The notes beneath the pieces are model-generated. The model saw only the letters and a list, made by a program, of their open reading frames with translations, did no database searches and was not told where the DNA came from. Shown piece after piece: positions 1 through 6,793 of a DNA stretch of 6,852 nucleotides. Origin of the DNA: JAXFPC01 sp034180005. Lineage in GTDB: Bacteria > Bacillota > Negativicutes > Acidaminococcales > Acidaminococcaceae. Positions within the stretch are counted from its first letter, which is position 1, and every line of letters starts with the position of its first letter. The stretch spans positions 1 through 6,852 of the forward strand of contig JAXFPC010000020.1 of assembly GCA_034180005.1 (NCBI GenBank), given 5' to 3'. Both the position numbers and the translations under genes were made by a program.

Positions 1-702
1 TGCCGGAGCCGGCGCTCCGGAAAAACTCCCCTGCGGCAACTCCAGGCGCGCTGCGAACTCCTCAATCGAATATTTTCCGCTACCTATCTGCACCAATGTC
101 CACACAATATTTCTCACCATGTGGTATAAAAAACCGTCACCGGCGATGCGAAAATACAGCTCGTCGCTTTTATCCTCCCAGCAAGCATGATAAATACTGC
201 GCACCGAATTACCGGTCACGCTGCCGCTGCTGCGAAAATCTGCGAAATCATGAGTACCGACAAGTAATGACGCCGCTCTGTTCATAAGTTCCGCCGACGG
301 CCTTTCACGCAGCTGCCAGGCATACCTGACGAAGAACGGATTGTCTCGTTCGTTACAAATAATTCTGTAACCGTAACATTTCCACTTGGCGCTGAAGCGA
401 GCGTGAAAATCACCGTCCGTTTCACAGGCGCTCAGAACCGCCATATCCGCGGGCAGCAAAGCTGCCGACGCGCGCACTATATTTTCCGTTGGTATGCTTC
501 CTGAAGTTTTAAAGGAAACTGTCTGCGTGAGAGCATGAACTCCAGCATCCGTACGCCCCGATCCTGCCAAAGTTATCTTTTCGGCGCACAATTTGCTCAG
601 GACCTCCTCTAAGACGCCCTGGACGGTTCGTTCTTCTTTCTGGCGCTGAAATCCATGATAATCACTGCCGTCATAGGCAATTTCAAGCTTGATATTTCTC
701 AT
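1..702 (-). CDS. truA: tRNA pseudouridine synthase A (TruA), 3' end cut by window edge
   Basis: TruA converts uridines 38-40 of the tRNA anticodon stem-loop to pseudouridine in the cytoplasm. The reading frame was translated by hand from the minus strand; it starts at ATG 702-700 and stays open through 234 codons to position 1. Visible family motifs are an N-terminal IAYDGSDYHGFQRQ (residues 8-21), GSGRTDAGVHA (47-57) with the catalytic aspartate at residue 52, FHARFSA (99-105), GTHDFADFR (149-157) and GDGFLYHMVRN (188-198). The frame reaches GAPAPA at the edge, matching the region just before the usual C-terminal GLYL motif, so only about 10-25 residues should be missing. The start overlaps the ecfT stop as ATGA and has no good Shine-Dalgarno sequence, so translation is probably coupled to ecfT. 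The identity is secure; the true end cannot be seen. Confidence 0.96.
   Translation of the reverse strand, partial: MRNIKLEIAYDGSDYHGFQRQKEERTVQGVLEEVLSKLCAEKITLAGSGRTDAGVHALTQTVSFKTSGSIPTENIVRASAALLPADMAVLSACETDGDFHARFSAKWKCYGYRIICNERDNPFFVRYAWQLRERPSAELMNRAASLLVGTHDFADFRSSGSVTGNSVRSIYHACWEDKSDELYFRIAGDGFLYHMVRNIVWTLVQIGSGKYSIEEFAARLELPQGSFSGAPAPA
3..20. repeat. GC-rich perfect inverted repeat inside truA
   Basis: CCGGAGC (3-9) and GCTCCGG (14-20) form a perfect 7-bp inverted repeat around a 4-base CGGC loop. It lies in the coding sequence of truA, where it encodes the alternating Ala/Pro stretch near the C-terminus. Neither strand places a T-run after the hairpin in the terminator orientation (on the minus strand the T-run comes before it), so it is not a terminator. 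It may simply reflect Ala/Pro codon use. Confidence 0.5.
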
Positions 703-1505
703 AATCCGTACCAACGCAAATATCCCATAGAAGCCGCCAAAGCAAGCATGATGACATACGCCGCGGCATCACGCACACCGTAAGCCAGTTCGTGCATCCT
801 CGTACGTCCCTCACCGCCGTTATAACAACGCGCTTCCATAGCGACAGCCAGCTCGTCCGCGCGTCGGAATGCGCTTATAAAAAGCGGGACCAGAATGGGA
901 AGCATATTTTTCACACGCTGCAGGATATTGCCGCTTTCAAAATCAGCTCCGCGAGCTGTCTGAGCCTTCATGATCCTGTCCGTTTCTTCCAGCAGGCTGG
1001 GAATGAAGCGCAGTGCGATAGTCATCATCATAGCCAGTTCATGCGCCGGAACACCCACAGCTTTAAAAGGACGCAGCAGCTTTTCGATGCCGTCCGTCAG
1101 CACGATGGGAGAAGTCGTAAAAGTCAGCACTGAGGAAAAAATCAGCAGCAACATGATGCGCGCCGCCATTTTTACCCCCATGTCCACTCCCTCGGCAGTG
1201 ATTTTGAAAAAATTCCAGGCAAAGACCACCTGCTCTCCCGGAAAGGTAAACATATGGATAAGCATAGTCACCGCCACAATGAGCCATACAGGTTTCAAAG
1301 AGCGCAGCACAGTCAGTACAGGCAAGCGAGAGAGCGCTATGACAAATGCGGCAAAAGCGACCAGAACCCCGTAAGAAAACGGAGATACTGCCAGAAAAAT
1401 GGCCACAATATAGATAAGCGTAGCTATAATTTTAGTACGCGGATCCAGCTTATGCACAAATGATATTCCCGGAAAATACTGTCCCAAAGTTATGTCCGTC
1501 AGCAT
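699..1505 (-). CDS. ecfT: ECF transporter transmembrane component EcfT
   Basis: EcfT is the membrane scaffold of an energy-coupling factor (ECF) vitamin importer. It connects the two ATPases to interchangeable substrate-binding S proteins. The 268-residue product matches the family's usual length and has an N-terminal HKLDPRTK segment (18-25), characteristic of EcfT. Hydrophobic stretches lie at about 26-58, 72-85, 113-131, 201-212 and 247-262. The two cytoplasmic coupling-helix motifs that contact EcfA are present: AQTARGADF (181-189) and AMEARCYNGGEGRTR (222-236). The second reads Ala-Arg-Cys where Ala-Arg-Gly is the textbook form. The ATG overlaps the end of ecfA2 by 7 bp and is preceded by a strong Shine-Dalgarno sequence; the stop overlaps truA by 4 bp. 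The position after two EcfA ATPases confirms the assignment. The substrate cannot be told, because the S component sets it. Confidence 0.96.
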   Translation of the reverse strand: MLTDITLGQYFPGISFVHKLDPRTKIIATLIYIVAIFLAVSPFSYGVLVAFAAFVIALSRLPVLTVLRSLKPVWLIVAVTMLIHMFTFPGEQVVFAWNFFKITAEGVDMGVKMAARIMLLLIFSSVLTFTTSPIVLTDGIEKLLRPFKAVGVPAHELAMMMTIALRFIPSLLEETDRIMKAQTARGADFESGNILQRVKNMLPILVPLFISAFRRADELAVAMEARCYNGGEGRTRMHELAYGVRDAAAYVIMLALAASMGYLRWYGL

Positions 1506-2362
1506 GAAGCTTTCCTCCCTATCCGTTTAAGCTCCCGCAGCAAAGAATCCGCGTCCGTCAGGTTGAAAGGCAGATCCATACCCTTGCTGCGCAAAAGCTG
1601 CGCCAGCTTAAATACCTGCGGTATATCCATACCTGCCGCCTGCAACTCCAAACTGTATTTGCGGAAAATCTCCGCCGGAATGCCGTCATACATAATCACA
1701 CCGTCATTGATGACGATCAGACGTTCTGCATACTTGGCCGCTTCCTCCATGCTGTGAGTCACAAGAATAATCGCAATGCCTTTCTTCGCATGCAGAGTCA
1801 TTACCTCTCTGAAAACGGCATCTCGTGAGCGGGGATCAAGTCCGGCCGATGGTTCATCCAGAATCAGATAATCCGGAGCAAAAGCCACTATACCGGCAAT
1901 GGCGACACGCCGCATTTGCCCGCCGCTAAGTTGAAAGGGAGAACGTTTCGCGTACACATCGTAAGACAAACCGACAAAAGCCATAGCTTCTCTTACCAGC
2001 TTATCCGTTTCCTCCTCGCTCATTCCCTTGTTGCGAGGGCCGAAAGCAATATCATCGTAAACGGTTTCCGCGAACAGCTGATGCTCCGGATACTGAAAAA
2101 CCATTCCTACTCTGCGCTTTGCCTGTTTGCTTTTATCTCCTTTAGCCGCCAAATCGACGTCATCTACCGAAACTTTGCCCCTATCCGGCGACAAAAGTCC
2201 GTTAAAATGCTGAATGAGCGTGGACTTGCCGCTACCCGTATGTCCTATCACGGCAACGATTTCTCCCTTGCTCACTTGGAGTCCCACACCCTTAAGAGCT
2301 TGGCGTTCAAAGGGTGTTCCTTTTGAATATGTATAAAAAATATCTTCCAATTTTATTGACAT
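1499..2362 (-). CDS. ecfA2: ECF transporter ATP-binding protein EcfA2
   Basis: This is the second ATPase of the ECF module. It pairs with EcfA1 at the cytoplasmic face to drive uptake of vitamins or other micronutrients. Its 287 residues carry a complete ABC ATPase: Walker A GHTGSGKST (40-48), Q-loop VFQYPEHQLF (88-97) with Gln90, signature LSGGQ (145-149), Walker B YLILDEP (165-171) with catalytic Glu170, D-loop SAGLD (172-176) and switch His203. The PEHQLF version of the Q-loop region is typical of EcfA2 and differs from the PDNQ of its neighbour, which is why I call this A2. The C-terminal extension (about 230-287) fits the EcfA dimer region. The ATG overlaps ecfA1 by 10 bp. The nearest good GGAG lies about 14 bases upstream, so translation probably depends partly on coupling to ecfA1. 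Confidence 0.95.
   Translation of the reverse strand: MSIKLEDIFYTYSKGTPFERQALKGVGLQVSKGEIVAVIGHTGSGKSTLIQHFNGLLSPDRGKVSVDDVDLAAKGDKSKQAKRRVGMVFQYPEHQLFAETVYDDIAFGPRNKGMSEEETDKLVREAMAFVGLSYDVYAKRSPFQLSGGQMRRVAIAGIVAFAPDYLILDEPSAGLDPRSRDAVFREVMTLHAKKGIAIILVTHSMEEAAKYAERLIVINDGVIMYDGIPAEIFRKYSLELQAAGMDIPQVFKLAQLLRSKGMDLPFNLTDADSLLRELKRIGRKASC
1514..1518 (-). promoter_or_regulatory. Shine-Dalgarno sequence of ecfT
   Basis: On the minus strand AGGGAGGAAAGCTTC precedes the ATG at 1505-1503. The GGAGG core lies 8 bases upstream and is inside the last codons of ecfA2. It supports this start even though the genes overlap. Confidence 0.8.
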
Positions 2363-3177
2363 AATGCCTGTGCCAGCTCCTCGTCTCTGATAATCCCCTC
2401 CGGCAGACGTACACCGCTCCGACGCAGCTCCGACGCCAACTTGGCGGCTAAAGGGGCTTCCAAACCCATGCGTTCAAGTTCTTCTACTCTGCTGAATACC
2501 GCACGGGGCGTTCCCTGAAAAGCAATCTTGCCGCCATCCATCACTACGACGCGTTTCGCCGTCAGAGCTTCTTCCATGTAGTGCGTTATGTAGACAATAG
2601 TGACGCCTTTCTCTTCGTTCAGCATTTTCACCGTATTCAGTATCTCCCTGCGTCCGCCCGGATCAAGCATTGCCGTCGGTTCATCCAGCACCACGCACTC
2701 CGGAGCCAGCGCCATAATTCCGGCTATGGCAACGCGCTGCTTTTGTCCGCCGCTCAAACGATGCGGAGCGTGTTTGGCGTAATCCAGCATCCCTACGGAA
2801 GCCAAAGCCTTTTCAACCCTCGGCCTTATCTCCGCGCTCGGAACTCCGATATTCTCCAATCCGAAAGCAACGTCCTCTTCCACAACTGCCGCCACGATCT
2901 GATTGTCAGGATTTTGGAAAACCATACCCACGCGACGTCGCAATTCCCAAAGCTGCGAAGCGTCTCTGCTGTCCAACCCGTTTACCAGACAGCTCCCCTC
3001 CGTCGGAAGCAATAAGGCGTTCAAATGCCTGGCCAAAGTCGATTTTCCGCTGCCGTTGGCTCCGATCACCGCCACGAACTCGCCCTTCGCTATTTCCAGA
3101 TCGATTCCGTCCAAAGCCCTGACTTCAGCGCCTTCCGCATCACGATAATAATGCTTCAGCCCTTCTATTTTTATCAC
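2353..3177 (-). CDS. ecfA1: ECF transporter ATP-binding protein EcfA1
   Basis: This is the first ATPase of the ECF module and the first gene of its operon. The 274-residue product has Walker A GANGSGKST (39-47), Q-loop VFQNPDNQIV (86-95) with Gln88, signature LSGGQKQR (141-148), Walker B CVVLDEP (161-167) with Glu166, the TAMLDP D-loop (168-173) and switch His199. The PDNQ motif and the TAMLDP form are typical of EcfA1/CbiO. The start codon is GTG at 3177-3175. It is favoured by a GGAGG exactly 7 bases upstream, no in-frame ATG follows until residue 85, and the upstream frame is closed by a TAA at 3213-3211. A near-consensus promoter lies just upstream. With EcfA2 and EcfT it forms a group II (shared) ECF module, since no S-component gene is adjacent. 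Confidence 0.96.
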   Translation of the reverse strand: MIKIEGLKHYYRDAEGAEVRALDGIDLEIAKGEFVAVIGANGSGKSTLARHLNALLLPTEGSCLVNGLDSRDASQLWELRRRVGMVFQNPDNQIVAAVVEEDVAFGLENIGVPSAEIRPRVEKALASVGMLDYAKHAPHRLSGGQKQRVAIAGIMALAPECVVLDEPTAMLDPGGRREILNTVKMLNEEKGVTIVYITHYMEEALTAKRVVVMDGGKIAFQGTPRAVFSRVEELERMGLEAPLAAKLASELRRSGVRLPEGIIRDEELAQALCQ

Positions 3178-3184
3178 AGTAATG

Positions 3185-3189
3185 CCTCC
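3185..3189 (-). promoter_or_regulatory. Shine-Dalgarno sequence fixing the GTG start of ecfA1
   Basis: The minus strand reads GGAGG, then CATTACT (7 bases), then GTG. This strong, well-spaced site decides for the GTG start, as no ATG is available nearby. Confidence 0.85.
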
Positions 3190-3209
3190 GTTTTCAATGA
3201 TGTGCTTTA

Positions 3210-3238
3210 ATTATATATGCGACAAAAAAAATAGTCAA
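3210..3238 (-). promoter_or_regulatory. Sigma-A type promoter of the ecfA1-ecfA2-ecfT-truA operon
   Basis: On the minus strand a -35 box TTGACT (3238-3233; 5 of 6 matches to TTGACA) is followed after exactly 17 bases by a perfect -10 box TATAAT (3215-3210). Transcription would start near 3203, giving a leader of about 26 bases before the GTG start of ecfA1 that includes its Shine-Dalgarno sequence. The spacer contains the T-run of the liv terminator, and the -35 box is part of that terminator's 3' stem arm. No riboswitch fits in such a short leader. Motif match and placement are seen directly; activity is inferred. Confidence 0.85.
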
Positions 3239-3261
3239 CCTAAATAAATATCAGGTTGACT
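3224..3261 (-). terminator. Rho-independent terminator of the liv operon
   Basis: Reading the minus strand, 21 bases after the livF TAA comes AGTCAACCT (3261-3253), an 11-base AT-rich loop, the perfect complement AGGTTGACT (3241-3233), one A, and then eight T residues (3231-3224). A 9-bp stem plus U-tract in this position is a classic intrinsic terminator. The stem has only 4 GC pairs and a large loop, so some read-through into ecfA1 is likely. The 3' arm also supplies the -35 box of the next promoter. Confidence 0.85.
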
Positions 3262-3282
3262 TAAATTATCTTGCCCTAACGG

Positions 3283-3990
3283 TTATTTCTTCTTGCCCAA
3301 ATAAGCCGCTCTGATTTCCGGATTGGCCAAAAGCTCTCTGCCCGTTCCTGTCATGGTTATTTTGCCAGTTTCCAAAACGTAGGCGGCATCCGCAATTTTC
3401 AAAGCCATATTGGCGTTCTGTTCTATCAGCAACACCGTCATTCCCTGCTTATTGATCTCAAGAATAATATTAAAAATATCTTTGATAATCAAAGGCGCCA
3501 ACCCCAGCGAAGGCTCGTCCATCATCAGCAGCTTAGGTCTCGACATAAGAGCTCTTCCCACAGCCAACATTTGCTGCTCGCCTCCGGAAAGCGTGCCCGC
3601 CATCTGCCAGCTGCGTTCTTCCAAACGGGGAAAAAGCTCGTAAAGCCACTTAATATCCTTTTCAATCTCGTCGTCCTTACGCAAGTACGCGCCGATACGC
3701 AGATTTTCCAGAACTGTCAGGTTGGGGAAAACCCTGCGTCCCTCCGGAACAAGCGTGATGCCTGTTTGAACTATTTTACCGGAATTCAGTCCGGTGATGT
3801 TCTTATCCCCGTAATACACAGAACCGGAACCCGGTCTTACCAACCCCATAATAGTGCGCAGAAGCGTACTTTTTCCTGCGCCGTTGGCTCCGATGAGGGT
3901 AACTATCTTTCCGTCCGGCACTTCCAGGGACACGCCTTTCAACGCTTCAATGCCGCCATAGGAAACTGTAAGGTCTTCTACTCTAAGCAT
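3283..3990 (-). CDS. livF: Branched-chain amino acid ABC transporter ATP-binding protein LivF
   Basis: LivF is one of two ATPases powering a hydrophobic/branched-chain amino acid (HAAT family) ABC importer at the cytoplasmic face of the membrane. Its 235 residues match the family length. Motifs in order are Walker A GANGAGKST (34-42), the LivF-specific VPEGRRVFPNLTV (81-93), signature LSGGEQQ (134-140), Walker B LLMMDEP (154-160) with Glu159, SLGLAP (161-166) and the IEQNA switch region (189-193). Gln replaces the usual switch His here, which is normal for LivF. The ATG overlaps the end of livG by 8 bp. The ribosome binding site is unusual: GAGG lies only 3 bases from ATG, while a GGGGG lies 9 bases away. 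It is the last gene of the liv operon; a terminator follows its stop. The substrate could be Leu/Ile/Val or a related compound. Confidence 0.95.
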   Translation of the reverse strand: MLRVEDLTVSYGGIEALKGVSLEVPDGKIVTLIGANGAGKSTLLRTIMGLVRPGSGSVYYGDKNITGLNSGKIVQTGITLVPEGRRVFPNLTVLENLRIGAYLRKDDEIEKDIKWLYELFPRLEERSWQMAGTLSGGEQQMLAVGRALMSRPKLLMMDEPSLGLAPLIIKDIFNIILEINKQGMTVLLIEQNANMALKIADAAYVLETGKITMTGTGRELLANPEIRAAYLGKKK

Positions 3991-4771
3991 CTTCCTCTAC
4001 CCCCAAATAAGCTTCGATAACTCTGTTATTGTTCTGAATATCCGCGGGCGCGCCCTGCGCAATTTCCATACCGAAATCAATAACATAAATTTTATCGGAT
4101 ATTTCCATGACCAGATCCATATGATGCTCGATCATAAAAACGGTCAGCTGATATTCATCGCGTATTTTGCGAATAAACTCCGTCAACTCTTCCGTTTCCT
4201 TGGGATTCATGCCTGCTGCCGGTTCATCAAGCAGTAATACCCGCGGCTCCGTCGCCAACGCTCTGACTATTTCCAGACGACGCTGCTTGCCGTAAGGCAG
4301 CGAAGAAGCTTTTTCATCGCGCAACTCCCACAAATCGACCTTACGCAACAGCTGCTCCACATCCTGTTCGACAAGCTGCTGCTCCTTGGTATACCAGGGA
4401 AGATGCAGCGCCGCTGACAAAAAGTCGGAACGCATATGCAAATGCTTGGCTATCATAACGTTTTCATAAACGGAAAGTTCTTTGAAAAGACGAATATTCT
4501 GAAATGTTCTGGCTATGCCTATTTTGGCGATGTCGCTGGGTTTCTTGCCGGTAATTTTCACCGTCTCTCCCGAAGGCAAAGTATAAAGCACATCTCCGTC
4601 AGAAGGAGTGTACACTCCCGTAATCATATTGAAAGCTGTGGTTTTTCCGGCTCCGTTAGGCCCGATAAGTGCCACTATCTGATGCTCTTCAATCTCTATA
4701 CTCAACTGATTTACGGCAGTTACGCCGCCGAAACGCATAGTTATCGCGTCAGTTCTCAGAATGGTGCTCAT
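3983..4771 (-). CDS. livG: Branched-chain amino acid ABC transporter ATP-binding protein LivG
   Basis: LivG is the second ATPase, partner of LivF. The 262-residue product has Walker A GPNGAGKTT (37-45), the LivG-type ARTFQNIRLF (87-96) with Q-loop Gln91, a degenerate signature LPYGKQR (158-164), Walker B VLLLDEP (178-184) with Glu183, AAGMNP (185-190) and the switch region IEHHMD (214-219) with His216. The LPYGKQR and AAGMNP variants are standard for LivG and do not suggest loss of activity. Compared with LivF it has the expected insertion between the Q-loop and the signature (about 105-157). The ATG overlaps the livM stop as ATGA and has a strong Shine-Dalgarno sequence 7 bases upstream. Its place between permease and ATPase genes matches liv operons. 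Confidence 0.95.
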   Translation of the reverse strand: MSTILRTDAITMRFGGVTAVNQLSIEIEEHQIVALIGPNGAGKTTAFNMITGVYTPSDGDVLYTLPSGETVKITGKKPSDIAKIGIARTFQNIRLFKELSVYENVMIAKHLHMRSDFLSAALHLPWYTKEQQLVEQDVEQLLRKVDLWELRDEKASSLPYGKQRRLEIVRALATEPRVLLLDEPAAGMNPKETEELTEFIRKIRDEYQLTVFMIEHHMDLVMEISDKIYVIDFGMEIAQGAPADIQNNNRVIEAYLGVEEDA

Positions 4772-5835
4772 AATCCGGCTCCTTTCTGTCCCTTGCTTCT
4801 CAGAGGATTACGCAAAAATCCGCGCAGTTTATCCCAGGTAAATTCCTCCGTACCCATAATGCCTTTGCGCCAGAAAAGCACGCACATCATCAACAGCACC
4901 GAGAACATGACCATGCGAAATCCGGGACGGAACAGCGGCACAGCCATGCCGAACAACTCCAACGGTTCATCGAATACGCGCAGATACTCCAACCCGGCAG
5001 TTACGATGACGGCTCCCAGCATGCTGCCGGTAATGCTGCCCATGCCTCCCAAAACAATTATCAGCAGGAAATTATACGTCAGAGTGAAGAGAAAGTTCTT
5101 GGGATCGACCGTACCCAGAAGAGTTGCATAAAGACCACCCCCAATGCCGGAAAAAAAGGCGCTCAACATAAAAGCCAAAGACTTATGTTTAAAGAGATCT
5201 ATGCCCATAGCTTCGGCAGCGATCTCATCTTCGCGAATAGCTTTCAACGCCCTTCCGTAGGACGAGTTGATGAAAGCGGTCACAAAGATGAAACATACGG
5301 CAGTCGCCACAAAGATATAGCGCACATCGTTCAGAGCCGGAATATCCTTGATGCCTAAAGCGCCATTGGTAAAACTTTGAGCGTTGGTTATGATTATACG
5401 AATAATCTCCGAAAATCCCAAAGTGGCAATAGCTAAATAATCTCCACGCAGTCTGAGCACGGGAGTGCCTATCAGAAAAGCGGCAAAAGCCGCCAAAATA
5501 CCGCCTGACAGCAGCGCCAGCCACAAAGGCATATGTATATCGGCTATAGCAGGATGCATGGGTACCGCATAAAAAACGTTGGCACGCAAATCCACCGGCA
5601 CGGTAAAGATGCCGACCATATAAGCTCCTATCGCCATAAAACCCGCCTGCCCCAGACTGAACTGCCCGGCAAAGCCGTTTGTCAGATTCATGGAAAGGCC
5701 TATGACAGCGTAGATCATACAGAGATTAATAACTCTGCGTAAATATGAATCCAATTCAAACTGAGCGTAACAGGAAGCAGCGAAAAGAATGGCTATAGCC
5801 GCTACGGTCAGCAGTATATCTTTTTTATTCTTCAT
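4768..5835 (-). CDS. livM: Branched-chain amino acid ABC transporter permease LivM
   Basis: LivM is one of two membrane permeases of the importer and forms the channel with LivH. The 355-residue product starts with a basic MKNKK followed by a hydrophobic helix (about 7-25). Family hallmarks follow: GFAGQFSLGQAGFMAIGAY (54-72), the RLRGDYLAIATLGFSEI segment (128-144), a cytoplasmic coupling loop GRALKAIREDEIAAEAMGID (194-213, the EAA-like loop that contacts the ATPases) and VLGGMGSITGSMLGA (261-275). Roughly eight to ten hydrophobic segments are visible. A charged, lysine/arginine-rich cytoplasmic tail follows the last helix (about 324-355). The start ATG lies 2 bp after the livH stop with a moderate AAGGTG 5 bases upstream. 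The related urea (UrtC) permeases share this fold, so the exact substrate is open. Confidence 0.95.
   Translation of the reverse strand: MKNKKDILLTVAAIAILFAASCYAQFELDSYLRRVINLCMIYAVIGLSMNLTNGFAGQFSLGQAGFMAIGAYMVGIFTVPVDLRANVFYAVPMHPAIADIHMPLWLALLSGGILAAFAAFLIGTPVLRLRGDYLAIATLGFSEIIRIIITNAQSFTNGALGIKDIPALNDVRYIFVATAVCFIFVTAFINSSYGRALKAIREDEIAAEAMGIDLFKHKSLAFMLSAFFSGIGGGLYATLLGTVDPKNFLFTLTYNFLLIIVLGGMGSITGSMLGAVIVTAGLEYLRVFDEPLELFGMAVPLFRPGFRMVMFSVLLMMCVLFWRKGIMGTEEFTWDKLRGFLRNPLRSKGQKGAGL
4779..4783 (-). promoter_or_regulatory. Shine-Dalgarno sequence of livG
   Basis: On the minus strand AAAGGAG is followed by CCGGATT and then ATG, giving AGGAG with a 7-base spacer inside the end of livM. It supports the ATG that overlaps the livM stop. 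Confidence 0.8.
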
Positions 5836-5837
5836 GC

Positions 5838-6770
5838 TTACACCTTCTCAGTCGTTTTTTCTCCCAACAAACCCGTAGGCTTGTAAAAGAGGATGATAAT
5901 CAGCACTATAAAAGCAAAGGCATCACGATAGCCGGAAAGCTGCGGGAAAAACGCCACGATCAGAACCTCGCCCAATCCCAGGATAAATCCTCCGATAACA
6001 GCTCCCTGAATATTACCTATGCCGCCGATAACAGCTGCAATAAAACATTTCAAACCGGGCATAACACCCAACATCGGCGTAATCCCGGGATAACGCACGC
6101 CCCACATGAAAGCGCCGACAGCCGCCAACGCACTGCCGATGATAAAAGTCGTGGAAATTACCCGATCTATGTTGACACCCATAACACGCGCTATTTCATA
6201 ATCCTTGGACACGGCGCGCATCGCCATTCCGATTTTTGTGTTGTTGACGACGTGCAGCAAAATCGCCAGACTGATCACCGTTATAACAGGTATCACCAGA
6301 GCGATGGCCTGAATCTGAACTCCGGAAACGGAAATATTCTGACTGAGCACCGGAATGTCGGGAAAGCGCAGCGGTCTGCCGCTGAACAGATAATTGGCCA
6401 GATTTTCCAAAAGAAAGGAAGCGCCGATAGCCGAAATCAGCACGGAATTTTTAGGAGCTTCACGCAACGGACGATAAGCGGTGCGCTCGATCAGCACGCC
6501 AAGCAAAGCCGTAGCCAAAATAACCAGCACAAACGTCAAATACCAGGGAATATGAAAAACCGTTATCCCGAAAAAAGCAAAATAGCATGCCATCATCACA
6601 ATATCGCCGTGAGCAAAATTGATCATCAGCAAAATGCCGTACACCATCGTATAACCTATGGCAATCAGGGCATACAGACTGCCCAGCGAAATGCCGTTAA
6701 CAAAATGCTGAGCCAGGCTCAAAACTGACATATCGGCAATGGCCTGAAAAAAATCAGCAAACAGATTCAT
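5838..6770 (-). CDS. livH: Branched-chain amino acid ABC transporter permease LivH
   Basis: LivH is the partner permease of LivM. Its 310 residues are typical in length. The N-terminal amphipathic segment is followed by the conserved GSLYALIAIGYTMVYG (30-45) and INFAHGDIVMM (50-60), then IERTAYRPLR (94-103), the coupling loop GMAMRAVSKDYEIARVMGVN (181-200), VIGGIGNIQGAVIGG (247-261) and a C-terminal PTGLLG (298-303). These place it firmly in the LivH/BraD family. The ATG at 6770-6768 has only a modest GGTGG upstream; an internal Met14 is a less likely start because the conserved N-terminal segment would be shortened. It is the first liv gene visible, and no promoter is seen in the 82 bases before it, so it is probably transcribed from further upstream, perhaps together with a binding-protein gene outside the window. 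UrtB-type urea permeases are the main alternative. Confidence 0.94.
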   Translation of the reverse strand: MNLFADFFQAIADMSVLSLAQHFVNGISLGSLYALIAIGYTMVYGILLMINFAHGDIVMMACYFAFFGITVFHIPWYLTFVLVILATALLGVLIERTAYRPLREAPKNSVLISAIGASFLLENLANYLFSGRPLRFPDIPVLSQNISVSGVQIQAIALVIPVITVISLAILLHVVNNTKIGMAMRAVSKDYEIARVMGVNIDRVISTTFIIGSALAAVGAFMWGVRYPGITPMLGVMPGLKCFIAAVIGGIGNIQGAVIGGFILGLGEVLIVAFFPQLSGYRDAFAFIVLIIILFYKPTGLLGEKTTEKV

Positions 6771-6793
6771 TATTTCACCACCATAATTTAATC

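Noticed and set aside
96..287. Short plus-strand open frame of 63 codons, rich in Cys and Arg
   Set aside because: It is antisense to the conserved core of truA. The Cys/Arg pattern comes from the reverse of truA codons and shows no ordered zinc-finger spacing.
792..1374. Overlapping plus-strand open frames of 113 and 134 codons opposite ecfT
   Set aside because: They are antisense shadows of ecfT with low-complexity Ser/Thr/His-rich translations and no family resemblance.
3178..3282. A riboswitch controlling the ecf operon
   Set aside because: The promoter lies inside this gap and leaves a leader of only about 26 bases, too short for any known riboswitch; S-component genes, where such switches are usual, are absent.
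3380..3440. Loss of the switch histidine in LivF (Gln191)
   Set aside because: An EQNA sequence at this point is the normal form in LivF proteins and not a sign of an inactive ATPase.
4280..4310. Degenerate ABC signature LPYGKQR in LivG
   Set aside because: LivG proteins usually have an L-S/P-Y-G-x-Q-R signature instead of LSGGQ, so it is typical of the family.
4436..5131. A 231-codon open frame on the plus strand antisense to livG and livM
   Set aside because: Both strands cannot reasonably be coding here. The minus-strand frames match well-known families with all motifs, while this frame has no recognisable domain and crosses the livM/livG junction.
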